Under the pieces are notes generated by a model. It saw only the letters and a program-made list of their open reading frames with translations. It ran no database searches and had not been told where the DNA came from. DNA of 64,000 bases from positions 372,001 through 436,000 of the forward strand of contig JBFWWU010000001.1 of the NCBI GenBank assembly GCA_050246015.1, written 5' to 3'. Both the position numbers and the translations under genes were made by a program. This stretch comes from JTS-AC122 sp050246015. Its GTDB lineage: Bacteria > Planctomycetota > Phycisphaerae > Phycisphaerales > UBA1924. Below, one piece after another: positions 30,547-39,464 of this stretch (its first letter is position 1; every line of letters starts with the position of its first letter).

Positions 30547-30735
30547 ACAGTTCATCCCGGGTGATACACGCGGCGTCCGCGCGGACACCCGCGCAGGTTC
30601 GACGCGCACTATCTGCCCGTGTGATCAAACCCGCGCGGCCTGGACCGCAAACTCCGTGGGTTCCGCGGCGTCGTCCGATGAGGGTGATCGCGTCGCGCCG
30701 GGAATGTGCGCGGCGCGTGCCTGAAGGTCACCCGC

Positions 30736-31287
30736 ATGCCCGACACGCCAGATCCCAACGCCGAAACTTCCGCCTCGAACCTCGCCTCCGACGCGTTGCG
30801 CGCGGCACAGGACGCGGTCGCGAGGCTAGAGAGCGCGTCCGCCGCGTCGGCGCCGCCGGGCGACGTGAATGCGAACGCCGACGAAGCGCTCAAGGCGGCC
30901 CAGGCGTCGGTGGCGCAGGTGCAGAGCGTGGCATCGCCCGCGCCGGCATCGGCCCCCCAGTCGTTCACGCCCCCCACATATCCCGGGGTGCTGCACCTGC
31001 CCAGTTTCGGCGATTCCACGCGGACCACCAAGCCCGAGGGCATCGACTTGCTCTCGGACGTGAATCTGCACGTGAAGATCGAACTGGGCCGCACGCGCAT
31101 GATCGTGGAAGACGTCCTGCGCCTGGGCGAAGGGTCCGTCGTCGAACTCGACAAACTCGCCGGCGACCCGGTGGACGTGTACGTCAACGACCGGCACGTG
31201 GCCCGGGGCGAGGTCCTGGTGCTCAACGACAACTTCTGCATCCGCGTGAACGAGATCCTCTCGCCCACCGGCGAATCCGCTGAGTAA
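30736..31287 (+). CDS. fliN: Flagellar motor switch protein FliN
   Basis: 183 residues from ATG 30736 (AAGG at 30724-30727 upstream). Residues 1-95 are an Ala/Ser/Pro-rich linker of low complexity, common at the N-terminus of longer FliN proteins. Residues 105-180 are the SpoA/C-ring domain: [71 protein letters not shown]. FliN forms part of the cytoplasmic C-ring that sets rotation direction and docks export substrates. It opens the operon fliN-fliO-fliP-fliQ-fliR-flhB-flhA-flhF; FliM and FliG are not in the window. Confidence 0.95.
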   Translation: MPDTPDPNAETSASNLASDALRAAQDAVARLESASAASAPPGDVNANADEALKAAQASVAQVQSVASPAPASAPQSFTPPTYPGVLHLPSFGDSTRTTKPEGIDLLSDVNLHVKIELGRTRMIVEDVLRLGEGSVVELDKLAGDPVDVYVNDRHVARGEVLVLNDNFCIRVNEILSPTGESAE

Positions 31288-31346
31288 CGCCGGTGCGATG
31301 CCGGAAAGCCGGGCGGAGCCCGACTTGATCGCCAGGAGGGCCGGAC

Positions 31347-32144
31347 ATGAATCACCGACATCGACATCGTGCCGCGATTCTCGTCGCCGTCGCCTCGCTG
31401 CTGTCCGGTGCCACACCGGCGCGAGCAATCGATGCGCCGGACAGCGAGAGCGCGTCGCAGGCGCCGTCGGCCGGCCCGCCGCGTTCTGGTGATGAGCCGG
31501 CGCCGCGGACGATCGAACCCGGCCCGCGCCATCTCGGCCGCCCGGAACCTGCAGCCTCTCGCCCGCTCGGCCTCTCCGCCGACGCGACCCGCCCGGGACC
31601 GAGTCTATTCCGCACGGTCGGCTCGCTGGTACTCGTGCTGGGTTCGATCCTCGCGGTCGCGCTGCTCGCCAAGACGCTGCTGCGGCGCAAGCAGGCGCTG
31701 GCCGTCGCGGGCGTCTCCCGCGCTCCGGCCGGGGTGCTCGAAATCCTCGGCCGGTATCCGATCGGCTCCGGGATAACGCTGATATTGCTGAAGGTTGATC
31801 GGCGGGTGCTGCTGCTCTCGCAGACCGGCTCCGCGTCGCTGCCGCTGCGACGCGCTTCGGCTGCATCGCTCTCGACGCTGTGCGAGATCAGCGACGCCGA
31901 GTCCGTCGCCTCGATCCTGACCAAGACGCAGGACGCGGACGGGCAGTCGATCGCGGCGAAGTTCCGCGAGTTGATGGGCGCGTGCGCCGCCGGGCTGCGG
32001 GACGCGGACGCCGCCGACGCGTCAGCGAACGACGCCCCGGCCGCGGACGCGCGTATCACGACGCGCCCGCTCTCGGTCTCCACTCGCAAGCCTTCGGCCG
32101 CGTCCAAACGAACGGGCGGCCCCTCCGTCGAGGTGACCGCATGA
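31347..32144 (+). CDS. fliO: Flagellar biosynthesis protein FliO
   Basis: 265 residues from ATG 31347; AGGAGGG at 31334-31340 fixes the start. A signal-like N-terminus to about residue 27 is followed by a Pro/Ala-rich exported part and the single membrane span at about 92-110 (LFRTVGSLVLVLGSILAVALLAKTLL). The cytoplasmic domain then carries GVLEILGRYPIGSGITLILLKVDRRVLLLSQT, the FliO core. It helps assemble the FliP pore ring. It is longer than enteric FliO because of tails on both sides; the Ser/Ala-rich C-tail (200-265) looks disordered. Its TGA overlaps the ATG of fliP by four bases. Confidence 0.88.
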   Translation: MNHRHRHRAAILVAVASLLSGATPARAIDAPDSESASQAPSAGPPRSGDEPAPRTIEPGPRHLGRPEPAASRPLGLSADATRPGPSLFRTVGSLVLVLGSILAVALLAKTLLRRKQALAVAGVSRAPAGVLEILGRYPIGSGITLILLKVDRRVLLLSQTGSASLPLRRASAASLSTLCEISDAESVASILTKTQDADGQSIAAKFRELMGACAAGLRDADAADASANDAPAADARITTRPLSVSTRKPSAASKRTGGPSVEVTA

Positions 32145-33115
32145 CATCGCCGTGCGTGAGTCGATTTCTGTGCAGGCTGCTTGGCGCACTGGCGGTGTGC
32201 GCGCTGCTGGGGGCGGGAGCGCCCGCGGTCGCCCAATCGCCCGCGCTCCCCACGGCCTCGCCGACGAACGCGGCCGCCCTCGACGTCAACCCCATCTCCC
32301 TGCTCGCCGACGTCGGGTCGCTCGCCGATCGTTCGCGTGAGACCGACTTCCCAAGCGGAACCTACGGCCCCCCGTCGCTCGCATTACCCGGCTCGTCATC
32401 GCAATCCGGGCGAACCGGCGGCCTCTCCACCGCCATCAACATCGTGGTCCTGATCACCGTCATCGGCCTGGTCCCGTCGATCATGCTGATGACGACCTGC
32501 TTCGTGCGGATCATCATCGTCCTGGGCCTGCTGCGCCAGGCGATGGGGACCAACTCACTCCCGCCCCCGCAGGTCATCCTCGCGCTCTCGCTCTTCATGA
32601 CGCTGCTGGTCATGGGCCCGACGCTGGAGCGGATCCATGCCGAAGCGATCGTGCCGTACCGCAGCGGCGAGATCTCCGACTACGACACGCTCTGGAACAA
32701 GGCCAAGACGCCGATGAAGGACTTCATGCTCGACCAGATCGAGCACACCGGCAACTGGTCCAGCCTGTACCTCATGATGCAGCGGCGCGGCGTGGATATC
32801 TCGCGCCCCGATGAACTCACCCGTGACGACGTCGACATGGTGGCGCTCATCCCGGCGTACATGCTCAGCGAACTGCGCACCGCGTTCCTCATGGGCTTCC
32901 GCGTGTATCTCCCCTTCCTCGTGATCGACATGGTGATCGCCGCGCTGCTCATCTCCATGAACATGATGATGCTCCCGCCGGTGCTCATCAGCCTGCCGTT
33001 CAAACTCCTGCTCTTTGTACTCGTGGACGGATGGCAACTCGTGGTCGGGAGCCTGCTTGACGGCTTCGTCACCGCGTCGCCCGCGCTCGCATCCGTCCCG
33101 GCGCCCGGGGGGTAG
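32141..33115 (+). CDS. fliP: Flagellar type III export pore protein FliP
   Basis: 324 residues from ATG 32141 in an ATGA overlap with fliO. A signal peptide covers 1 to about 31, followed by an exported Ser/Thr/Pro-rich segment to about 95. The core then follows: TAINIVVLITVIGLVPSIMLMTTCFVRIIIVLGLLRQAMGTNSLPPPQVILALSLFMTLLVMGP, the periplasmic loop, and the C-terminal pair VALIPAYMLSELRTAFLMGFRVYLPFLVIDMVIAALLISMNMMMLPPVLISLPFKLLLFVLVDGW. FliP forms the five-subunit pore of the export gate with FliQ and FliR. The long exported N-segment is above the family average. Confidence 0.95.
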   Translation: MTSPCVSRFLCRLLGALAVCALLGAGAPAVAQSPALPTASPTNAAALDVNPISLLADVGSLADRSRETDFPSGTYGPPSLALPGSSSQSGRTGGLSTAINIVVLITVIGLVPSIMLMTTCFVRIIIVLGLLRQAMGTNSLPPPQVILALSLFMTLLVMGPTLERIHAEAIVPYRSGEISDYDTLWNKAKTPMKDFMLDQIEHTGNWSSLYLMMQRRGVDISRPDELTRDDVDMVALIPAYMLSELRTAFLMGFRVYLPFLVIDMVIAALLISMNMMMLPPVLISLPFKLLLFVLVDGWQLVVGSLLDGFVTASPALASVPAPGG

Positions 33116-33207
33116 CGGTCCGCCGCGCCGCATCCCCGGATGACCCGGGCCTGGCATGTCGTTCGTTGGAGCAGAACCCGACACGCTCGCTTTCTCCGCC
33201 GCTCATC

Positions 33208-33474
33208 ATGCACTACGACGAATCCACCATCGAACTTGTGCGCGCCACGCTGGTCGTCACGATGAAGATCGCGACGCCGTTGCTGGCGGCGGGCGTCGTC
33301 ATCGGTCTCGTCATCAGCATCCTGCAATCGATCACGTCGATCCAGGATCAGACGCTCACGTTCGTCCCGAAAATTACAGGGATGCTCGTCGTCGCGGTGC
33401 TGATGCTCCCCTGGATCGTCCGGCGACTGCTCGATTTCGCCGCCGAACTCTTCGGCGGCCTGCACTCCCTCTGA
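33208..33474 (+). CDS. fliQ: Flagellar type III export protein FliQ
   Basis: 88 residues from ATG 33208, the standard FliQ length; an open extension to 33166 is not needed. Two membrane helices: TLVVTMKIATPLLAAGVVIGLVISILQSITSIQDQTL and FVPKITGMLVVAVLMLPWIVRRLLDFAAELF. The loop SITSIQDQTLTFVPKI is the family signature. It packs round FliP/FliR in the export gate. It lies between fliP (92 bases) and fliR (43 bases). Confidence 0.95.
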   Translation: MHYDESTIELVRATLVVTMKIATPLLAAGVVIGLVISILQSITSIQDQTLTFVPKITGMLVVAVLMLPWIVRRLLDFAAELFGGLHSL

Positions 33475-33517
33475 TTCGATCCCTCGTCCCCGGTCCTTCG
33501 TCCCCGGCCCCATCCCA

Positions 33518-34333
33518 ATGGACTTCCCCGAACTCGCACTGCGCTACGCCGAACCGTTCGTGCTGATGCTCGCACGCTTCGGCGGCCTGTGCGCGTTCGC
33601 GCCGGTGCTGTCCACGTCGGTCATCCCGGCAAAGGCCAAGGCATTGCTTGTCGCGATGTTCGCGGTTGGGGCGCTCCCGATGGTGGCGCTGACCCCGCCG
33701 CTGCATCCCGCGCCGGATCTGGCGCTTTTGGCCGTGGGAATGGCGCTGGAGGCGCTCATCGGCGTCACGATCGGGCTGCTGGCTACGCTCCCGCTCTACG
33801 CCGCTCAACTCGCCGGGCACGTCATCGATCACCAAATGGGCATCGGACTCGCCGCGTCATACAACCCCCTCTTGGAAACCGAAGGGGGCGTCACGGGCGA
33901 CCTCTTGATGTACATCGCGCTCGCCGCGTTTCTCACCGTCGGCGGGCTCGACGCCATGTACCTGGGCGTCCTGCTATCGTTCGAGATCGTCCCCCTGGGC
34001 AACCTCGACGCGCTGGCATCCCCGCTCCCGCTGCTCATCTCGCTGGTCACCGCGGGATTCGAACTCGCCCTGCGACTGGCCGCCCCGGTGCTGTGCATGA
34101 TCATCGTCGAACTGGTGTCGTCGGCGTTTGTCATGAAGACGATGCCGCAGATCAACATCATGAGCATCGGATTCCCGATCAAGATCATCATCGGGCTCAT
34201 CGCGATGGTCATCAGCGTGCGAGCGATGGGCGGGGCGATCACGTCGTTCACCGCCGACGGCATCGACGCCACACTCCATTGGGTCGAGTCCCTCGATCGT
34301 CCGACTCACGCCGCGACCACCCAGACGCCCTGA
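33518..34333 (+). CDS. fliR: Flagellar type III export protein FliR
   Basis: 271 residues from ATG 33518. Hydrophobic throughout, about six spans, with FGGLCAFAPVLSTSVIPAKAKALLVAMFAVGALPMV, AAQLAGHVIDHQMGIGLAASYNPL and PAVLCMIIVELVSSAF-type segments, then FPIKIIIGLIAMVISV. One FliR caps the FliP5Q4 complex and contacts FlhB. The family match is clear from position and block order. The C-terminus is short and polar. Confidence 0.94.
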   Translation: MDFPELALRYAEPFVLMLARFGGLCAFAPVLSTSVIPAKAKALLVAMFAVGALPMVALTPPLHPAPDLALLAVGMALEALIGVTIGLLATLPLYAAQLAGHVIDHQMGIGLAASYNPLLETEGGVTGDLLMYIALAAFLTVGGLDAMYLGVLLSFEIVPLGNLDALASPLPLLISLVTAGFELALRLAAPVLCMIIVELVSSAFVMKTMPQINIMSIGFPIKIIIGLIAMVISVRAMGGAITSFTADGIDATLHWVESLDRPTHAATTQTP

Positions 34334-34351
34334 CCAAGGATCCCGCGCACC

Positions 34352-35416
34352 ATGGCCGAAGAACTCGGCGAACGCACTGAACAACCCACCGGCCGCAAGT
34401 TGTCTCGCGCGCGCAGCGAGGGGCGGGTCCCCAAGAGCCAGGAGTTCACCGCGGCCATCGACATGCTCGGCTCCGTCCTGCTCATCGTCTTCCTCGGCCC
34501 GTATGTCTTCGACGGGGCGGCGAACCTCCTCAAGACCGGCCTCTCCGCCGAGCGCCTCACCGCCGCCCCGGCGGGCGAACTCCGCGCGCAGGGTATCTGG
34601 GCGCTCTCCACGGGCGTGCGCCTCGCCGCGCCCTTCCTGGCGATCATGGCTCTCTTCACCGCCGCCGCTCAGGTCGCGCAGATCGGCTGGCTCTGGACGC
34701 TCAAGCCCATCTCCCCCAAATGGGACCGGCTGAATCCCCTCACCGGGGTCAAGAAGTTCGTCGGCAAGCGAAACCTCGTCAAGACCCTCGTCTCTTCCCT
34801 CAAACTCGCCATCGTGCTCTTCATCGCCTTCTCCGTCATCTCCTTCCGGCTTCGCCCGATGGCGTTCCTCCCCGCGCTGAGCGGCGTCGCGGCGCTGCAC
34901 GAAATGGGCGACATCGTCTTCGACCTGGTCGCGTGGCTCCTGGCCCTGCTGCTGATCCTGGGCATCATCGACCTGGTCTACAACCGCTGGCAGCATCGGC
35001 AGGACCTCCGGATGACCAAGCAGGAAGTCAAGGACGAGCGCCGCAGCGTCGAAGGCGACGAGCAGACCAAGGCCCGCCGCCTCCGCATGGCCCGCACGAT
35101 GCTCCTTCAGCAGATGCAGCAGGCCATCCAGACCGCCGACGTCATCGTCACCAATCCCACGCACTTTGCCGTCGCCATCAAGTACGACCCGGACACCATG
35201 CACGCGCCGCGCGTCGTGGCCAAGGGCGCCGATTACATGGCGTTCCGCATCCGCGAACTCGCCCGCACCTATTCCGTTCCAATTGTCGAGAAGCCCGCCC
35301 TGGCCCGCGCGCTCTACGCCGGCGCCGACGTCGGCCGGTCCATCTCCCACGAGTTCTACCAGGCGGTCGCTGAGATTCTCGCGTACGTCTACCGCCTCAA
35401 GGACAAGGCGGCGTAG
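34352..35416 (+). CDS. flhB: Flagellar export switch protein FlhB
   Basis: 354 residues, 18 bases after fliR. N-terminus EELGERTEQPTGRKLSRARSEGRVPKSQEF is the family signature. Four membrane spans lie to about residue 215, then a cytoplasmic domain. The self-cleavage site NPTH is at residues 268-271, with the family context IVTNPTHFAVAIKYDP. FlhB switches substrate class from rod/hook to filament after it is cut between Asn and Pro. All expected parts are intact. Confidence 0.96.
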   Translation: MAEELGERTEQPTGRKLSRARSEGRVPKSQEFTAAIDMLGSVLLIVFLGPYVFDGAANLLKTGLSAERLTAAPAGELRAQGIWALSTGVRLAAPFLAIMALFTAAAQVAQIGWLWTLKPISPKWDRLNPLTGVKKFVGKRNLVKTLVSSLKLAIVLFIAFSVISFRLRPMAFLPALSGVAALHEMGDIVFDLVAWLLALLLILGIIDLVYNRWQHRQDLRMTKQEVKDERRSVEGDEQTKARRLRMARTMLLQQMQQAIQTADVIVTNPTHFAVAIKYDPDTMHAPRVVAKGADYMAFRIRELARTYSVPIVEKPALARALYAGADVGRSISHEFYQAVAEILAYVYRLKDKAA

Positions 35417-35538
35417 CGACCGCCCACCATAGCGGCGACCCATGACCCCGCCGACTTCTTCGCCCTTCCCGCATCCCCCCACTCCGGTTTATTACCCGTG
35501 AAACGCGCTCCTCACTTCCGGCTTATCTCCCCCATCGC

Positions 35539-37704
35539 ATGAGCACCGCCGCGGCCAAACCCAAGTTCGCCTCATCCCGGGTCCTGCCGGAATGGCTCGT
35601 CAGGCTTCAGTCCCACCGCGGGCTGGTGGTCCCCATCGCGTTCATCTCCCTGCTAGTTGTCCTGCTGGTCCCGCTCCCGCCGTTCCTGCTGGACATCCTC
35701 ATCTGCGTGAACATCTCCATCGGCGTGATCGTGCTCCTGACCACGATCTACATGGATCACCCGCTGGATTTCTCGGTCTTTCCGTCGCTGCTGCTCGCGT
35801 TGACGCTGCTGCGCCTGGTCCTCAACGTCGCCACCACCCGCCTCATCCTCACCGCGGACGCCTCGACACCCGAGGAAGCGATGACCATGGCGGGGCACGT
35901 GATCAGCACGTTCGCCTCGTTTGTCGCCGGCAGTTCGCTGGCGGTGGGGATCATTATCTTTCTCATCCTGGTGGTGGTGCAGTTCGTGGTGATCACCAAG
36001 GGCGCGACGCGCATCAGCGAGGTCGCCGCCCGCTTCACCCTGGACGCGATGCCGGGCAAGCAGATGGCGATCGACGCCGACCTCAACGCCGGCAACATCG
36101 ACGAAGCCGAGGCGCGCCGGCGCCGCGAACGCATCTCGCAGGAGGCCGACTTCTTCGGCGCCATGGACGGCGCCAGCAAGTTCGTCCGCGGCGACGCGGT
36201 CGCCGGGCTCTTCATCACCGTCATCAACGTTGTCGGCGGGTTCGCCATCGGCATCCTCGAACGCGGCTGGCCCGCCGCCAAGACCGCCGAGGTGTTCACC
36301 AAACTCACGATCGGCGACGGGCTGGCCTCGCAACTTCCCGCCTTTGTCGTCTCCATCGCCGCCGCCCTCATCGTCACTCGCTCGGGCTCCAAGCAGCAAC
36401 TCGGGAACGAACTCACCGCGCAGCTCGTCAGCCAGCCGATGGGGCTCTTCATCACCTCCGGGTTCCTCTCGTTCCTCCTGCTCACGCCGCTGCCAAAGGT
36501 CCCCCTGCTCCTGCTGGCGTCGACCAGCGCCCTGGGCGGGTTCTACCTGCTGCGTCAGCGCACCCGCAAGGCGACGGCCCAGAAGTCCGCCGAGGCCGAG
36601 AAGAACTCCACCAAGCCCGAGCCCCCGCCCCCCGAAACACTCCTCAAGCTCGACACGCTCGAACTCGAACTCGGCTACTCGCTGGTCTGCCTGGTCGATA
36701 CCGCGCAGCGCGGCGAACTGCTGGAGAAGATCTCCGCCATCCGCCGACAACTCGCCGCGGAGGTCGGCTTCATCCTTCCCCCCGTCCGCATCCGCGACAA
36801 CGCGCAACTCCAGCCCAACGAGTACCGCGTCAAGATCAAGGGCAACATGGTCGCCCAGGGGTACACCTACCCGGCCAAGATCATGGCCATGGATTCGGGG
36901 ATCGCCAGCGGATCCATCGAAGGCATCAAGACCAGGGAGCCCGCCTTCGGCTTGGACGCATGGTGGGTCGAGCCGTCGCTGCGCACCCGCGCCGAGACGC
37001 TCAACTTCACCGTGGTCGACGCGTGCACCGTCCTGGCGACGCACCTGACAGAAGTGGTGCGCACCCACGCCGACGAACTGCTCACCCGCGAAGAGGTCAA
37101 CAACCTGATCGCGCAACTCAAGGAAAAATCCCCGAAACTCGTCGAGGAAGTGGTCCCCACCGTCGTCAAGCCGGGCGAACTTCAGAAGGTCCTGCAGAAC
37201 CTGCTGCGCGAGCGCGTCTCGATCCGAGATCTGGAGACCATCCTCGAGACCCTCGCCGACTGGGGAACTCGCTCCAAGGACCTGGACGTTCTCACCGAGT
37301 ACGCGCGGCACGCCCTGCGCCGCGCGATCTGCCAGCAGCACGCGGTAACCGACCCCGACGGCCGGCAGCGCCTCGTGTGCGTCACACTCGACCCGTCGCT
37401 CGAGGACCAGATCAACGCGTACATCGACCGCTCCGCCGCCGGCACGTCGTTCAACATGCCCGCCGCCGTCGCCGCGAAGATCACCGCCCAGATCGCCAAG
37501 GCTCTCAAGACACCGACCAGCAGCGGGAAGGCGCCCGTGGTGCTCGCCTCTCCGCAGGTTCGCGCGGTCGTGCGCCAACTGCTTGCCGCGCAACTTCCCA
37601 CCGTCGCGGTGCTGGGGTACAACGAAGCCGTCGCGGGCGTTGAGGTCGAGTCCGTCGCGTTCGTCGGGCTCCCCACGGAGCCGCAGGCCGCGGCGACGCG
37701 ATAA
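35539..37704 (+). CDS. flhA: Flagellar export gate ATPase-ring protein FlhA
   Basis: 721 residues from ATG 35539. The N-terminal half has eight hydrophobic spans (to about residue 340), with the FHIPEP-type loop IDADLNAGNIDEAEARRRRERISQEADFFGAMDGASKFVRGDAVAGLFITVINVVGG. A Lys/Glu/Pro-rich linker lies near 345-370. The cytoplasmic ring-forming domain then follows (LELELGYSLVCLVD, GFILPPVRIRDN, LNFTVVDACTVLATHLTEVVRTHADELLTREEVNNLIAQLKEKSPKLVEEVVP). FlhA forms the nonameric proton-coupled export ring. It is complete and of normal length, 122 bases after flhB. Confidence 0.96.
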   Translation: MSTAAAKPKFASSRVLPEWLVRLQSHRGLVVPIAFISLLVVLLVPLPPFLLDILICVNISIGVIVLLTTIYMDHPLDFSVFPSLLLALTLLRLVLNVATTRLILTADASTPEEAMTMAGHVISTFASFVAGSSLAVGIIIFLILVVVQFVVITKGATRISEVAARFTLDAMPGKQMAIDADLNAGNIDEAEARRRRERISQEADFFGAMDGASKFVRGDAVAGLFITVINVVGGFAIGILERGWPAAKTAEVFTKLTIGDGLASQLPAFVVSIAAALIVTRSGSKQQLGNELTAQLVSQPMGLFITSGFLSFLLLTPLPKVPLLLLASTSALGGFYLLRQRTRKATAQKSAEAEKNSTKPEPPPPETLLKLDTLELELGYSLVCLVDTAQRGELLEKISAIRRQLAAEVGFILPPVRIRDNAQLQPNEYRVKIKGNMVAQGYTYPAKIMAMDSGIASGSIEGIKTREPAFGLDAWWVEPSLRTRAETLNFTVVDACTVLATHLTEVVRTHADELLTREEVNNLIAQLKEKSPKLVEEVVPTVVKPGELQKVLQNLLRERVSIRDLETILETLADWGTRSKDLDVLTEYARHALRRAICQQHAVTDPDGRQRLVCVTLDPSLEDQINAYIDRSAAGTSFNMPAAVAAKITAQIAKALKTPTSSGKAPVVLASPQVRAVVRQLLAAQLPTVAVLGYNEAVAGVEVESVAFVGLPTEPQAAATR

Positions 37705-37970
37705 CTCTGAGTCTCACCCCAAGGCGATGGGCACGGCATCCTCCGACGTCCCCCTGCCAGGCCCGCGCGCCCCGGCTCGGATGCCTCGCGATTCTCGCCG
37801 GGCGCCGTACGACTTCTGCGCCCTGTCGCGCACGTTCTTCGCGGCGCCGCTTCGGCTTCCCCCGCTTCAAGCCCGCCGCTGCCCTCCGACGATGAACTCG
37901 ATCGCCCGCGGCATGCGTCGCTTCGCGGGCACGGCCACGGACGCCGATTACTCGCCACGGACGGCTTTTC

Positions 37971-39410
37971 ATGCACCTCCACACCTTTCGCGGCCCCACC
38001 ATCGCCCAGACCCTTCTGTCGGTCAAGAAAGCCCTCGGCAAGGACGCGGTCATCGTCCACACACGCTCGTTCAAGGTCGGCGGTATGATGGGCGTCGGCG
38101 GGAAGGAAACGATCGAGATCACCGCCCTGGCGGCAACTCCCGCGACCCCGGCTTCCCCCGCCGACGTCTCGGCAAGGCCCGTAGCGCCGCCAGGTCGGCT
38201 GGTCGCCCCTTCGCCGCAGGTGCCCGCGACTCGCGCCGGTGCTGCACCGGAAGCGGCGGCGTCCTCCGCTGCTCGCGTCAGCGCGGCGCGCCCTGATCCC
38301 TCGCAGGTGATGCGTGTCCGCCGACGCGGCCTGCTCGCCGGCTCCGATCCCGAGTCCCGCGCCCGCGATCACGACACGCCGCGTGAAACCGCCGACCCGC
38401 CCGGGCTCGGCGCCGGCTCGATCGCGCCCGCCTGTACCGAGGCCCGTGACGACGTTCGCCATGAACTCCGCGATATCCGCGCCATGCTCCATCGCGCGCT
38501 CGCTCACGCGCCGGCCCAGCCCCCCCTCGCTTCCGTGGAGCCCGCACCATCCCCGGTGCGAGGCGCCGATCAGGCGCCTCTGCCTCCGGCCCTCTTCGAT
38601 CGGCACGTCCGGCTGCTTCAGCAGCACGTCTCGCGCGAACTCGCCGATGGGATCGCACGACGCGTGCGCGACACCCTCCAGCCCCACGAACTCGACGACC
38701 AGGGCGCGGTCGATCGCGCGATCCTCCAGCACCTGGTTCATCTCATCCCGGTTTCTCGCTCCAGCGTCACACCCCGGCGCGCGCCCGACGGCTCGCCGTT
38801 CTCGATCGCTCTGGTCGGCCCCACCGGCGTCGGCAAAACTTCGACGATCGCCAAACTCGCCGCCGCCTATACCCTTCATCAGCGACTCCGCGTCGCGGTC
38901 ATCTCCACCGACACCTCGCGCCCCGGAGCGTCCGAGCAGATGCACGCCTACGCCAGGCTCATCGGCGTTCCCTTCGCGGTCGCGCCCGACGCCGCCTCCC
39001 TCTCGCACGCGATCACCGAGTTCGCCGACGCAGACGTCATTCTCATCGACACCTTCGGCGTTCCGACGCGGAACCCGCGCCACGCCGATCGGCTCGCCGG
39101 CGCCCTGCAGGGCGTGAACATCTCGGAAACCCATCTCGTCCTCGCCGGCACCATGAGCGAGCACGCGATGCTCGCCGCCGCTCGATCCCTCGCGTCGCTT
39201 GCCCCTTCACGCGTCCTCTTCACCAAACTCGACGAAGCCGTCACGTACGGCGTCGTGCTGTCCGTCGCCGCCGCGCTCAAGTCCCACCTCTCGTTTCTCA
39301 CACACGGTCAGGAACTCGAGGGCGATATCGAGGCCCCGCGCATCGATCGTCTGGCCGATCTGGTCCTGAGCGGCGCCGCCCCGACCCCTGACGATCTTGT
39401 TCACCCATGA
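37971..39410 (+). CDS. flhF: Flagellar placement GTPase FlhF
   Basis: 479 residues from ATG 37971. The N-terminal MHLHTFRGPTIAQTLLSVKKALGKDAVIVHTRSF matches FlhF, then comes an Ala/Pro/Arg-rich linker (55-150). The N and G domains of the SRP family begin near 190, with P-loop GPTGVGKTSTIAKLAA at about 283-298, ISTDTSRPGASEQMHAYARLIG, VILIDTFGVP and LFTKLDEAVTYG. FlhF sets the number and polar placement of flagella. In the G3 position DTFG replaces the usual DTAG. The stop TGA is directly followed by the convergent sigma-gene terminator, which this gene may share. A 266-base gap follows flhA, so a separate promoter is possible. Confidence 0.92.
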   Translation: MHLHTFRGPTIAQTLLSVKKALGKDAVIVHTRSFKVGGMMGVGGKETIEITALAATPATPASPADVSARPVAPPGRLVAPSPQVPATRAGAAPEAAASSAARVSAARPDPSQVMRVRRRGLLAGSDPESRARDHDTPRETADPPGLGAGSIAPACTEARDDVRHELRDIRAMLHRALAHAPAQPPLASVEPAPSPVRGADQAPLPPALFDRHVRLLQQHVSRELADGIARRVRDTLQPHELDDQGAVDRAILQHLVHLIPVSRSSVTPRRAPDGSPFSIALVGPTGVGKTSTIAKLAAAYTLHQRLRVAVISTDTSRPGASEQMHAYARLIGVPFAVAPDAASLSHAITEFADADVILIDTFGVPTRNPRHADRLAGALQGVNISETHLVLAGTMSEHAMLAAARSLASLAPSRVLFTKLDEAVTYGVVLSVAAALKSHLSFLTHGQELEGDIEAPRIDRLADLVLSGAAPTPDDLVHP

Positions 39411-39437
39411 AAAAAGCCCCCGATGTACTCGGGGGCT
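39410..39437 (-). terminator. Rho-independent terminator of the sigma factor gene
   Basis: Nine-base-pair stem (AGCCCCCGA/TCGGGGGCT, five-base loop) followed on the minus strand by six T. It starts at the last base of the flhF stop codon, so the two convergent genes share a very short border. Confidence 0.9.
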
Positions 39438-39464
39438 GTCGGGTTTCGACAATCCGCGCACGGC

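Noticed and set aside
30547..30735. Sigma-54 or sigma-28 promoter for the flagellar operon
   Set aside because: No GG-N10-GC or TAAA...GCCGATAA-like match could be found.
35592..37643. Long alternative plus-strand frame inside flhA, and the 646-residue minus-strand frame opposite it
   Set aside because: Low-complexity Arg/Pro/His or Asp/Glu/Gly translations with no motif; FlhA fills the same DNA in frame.
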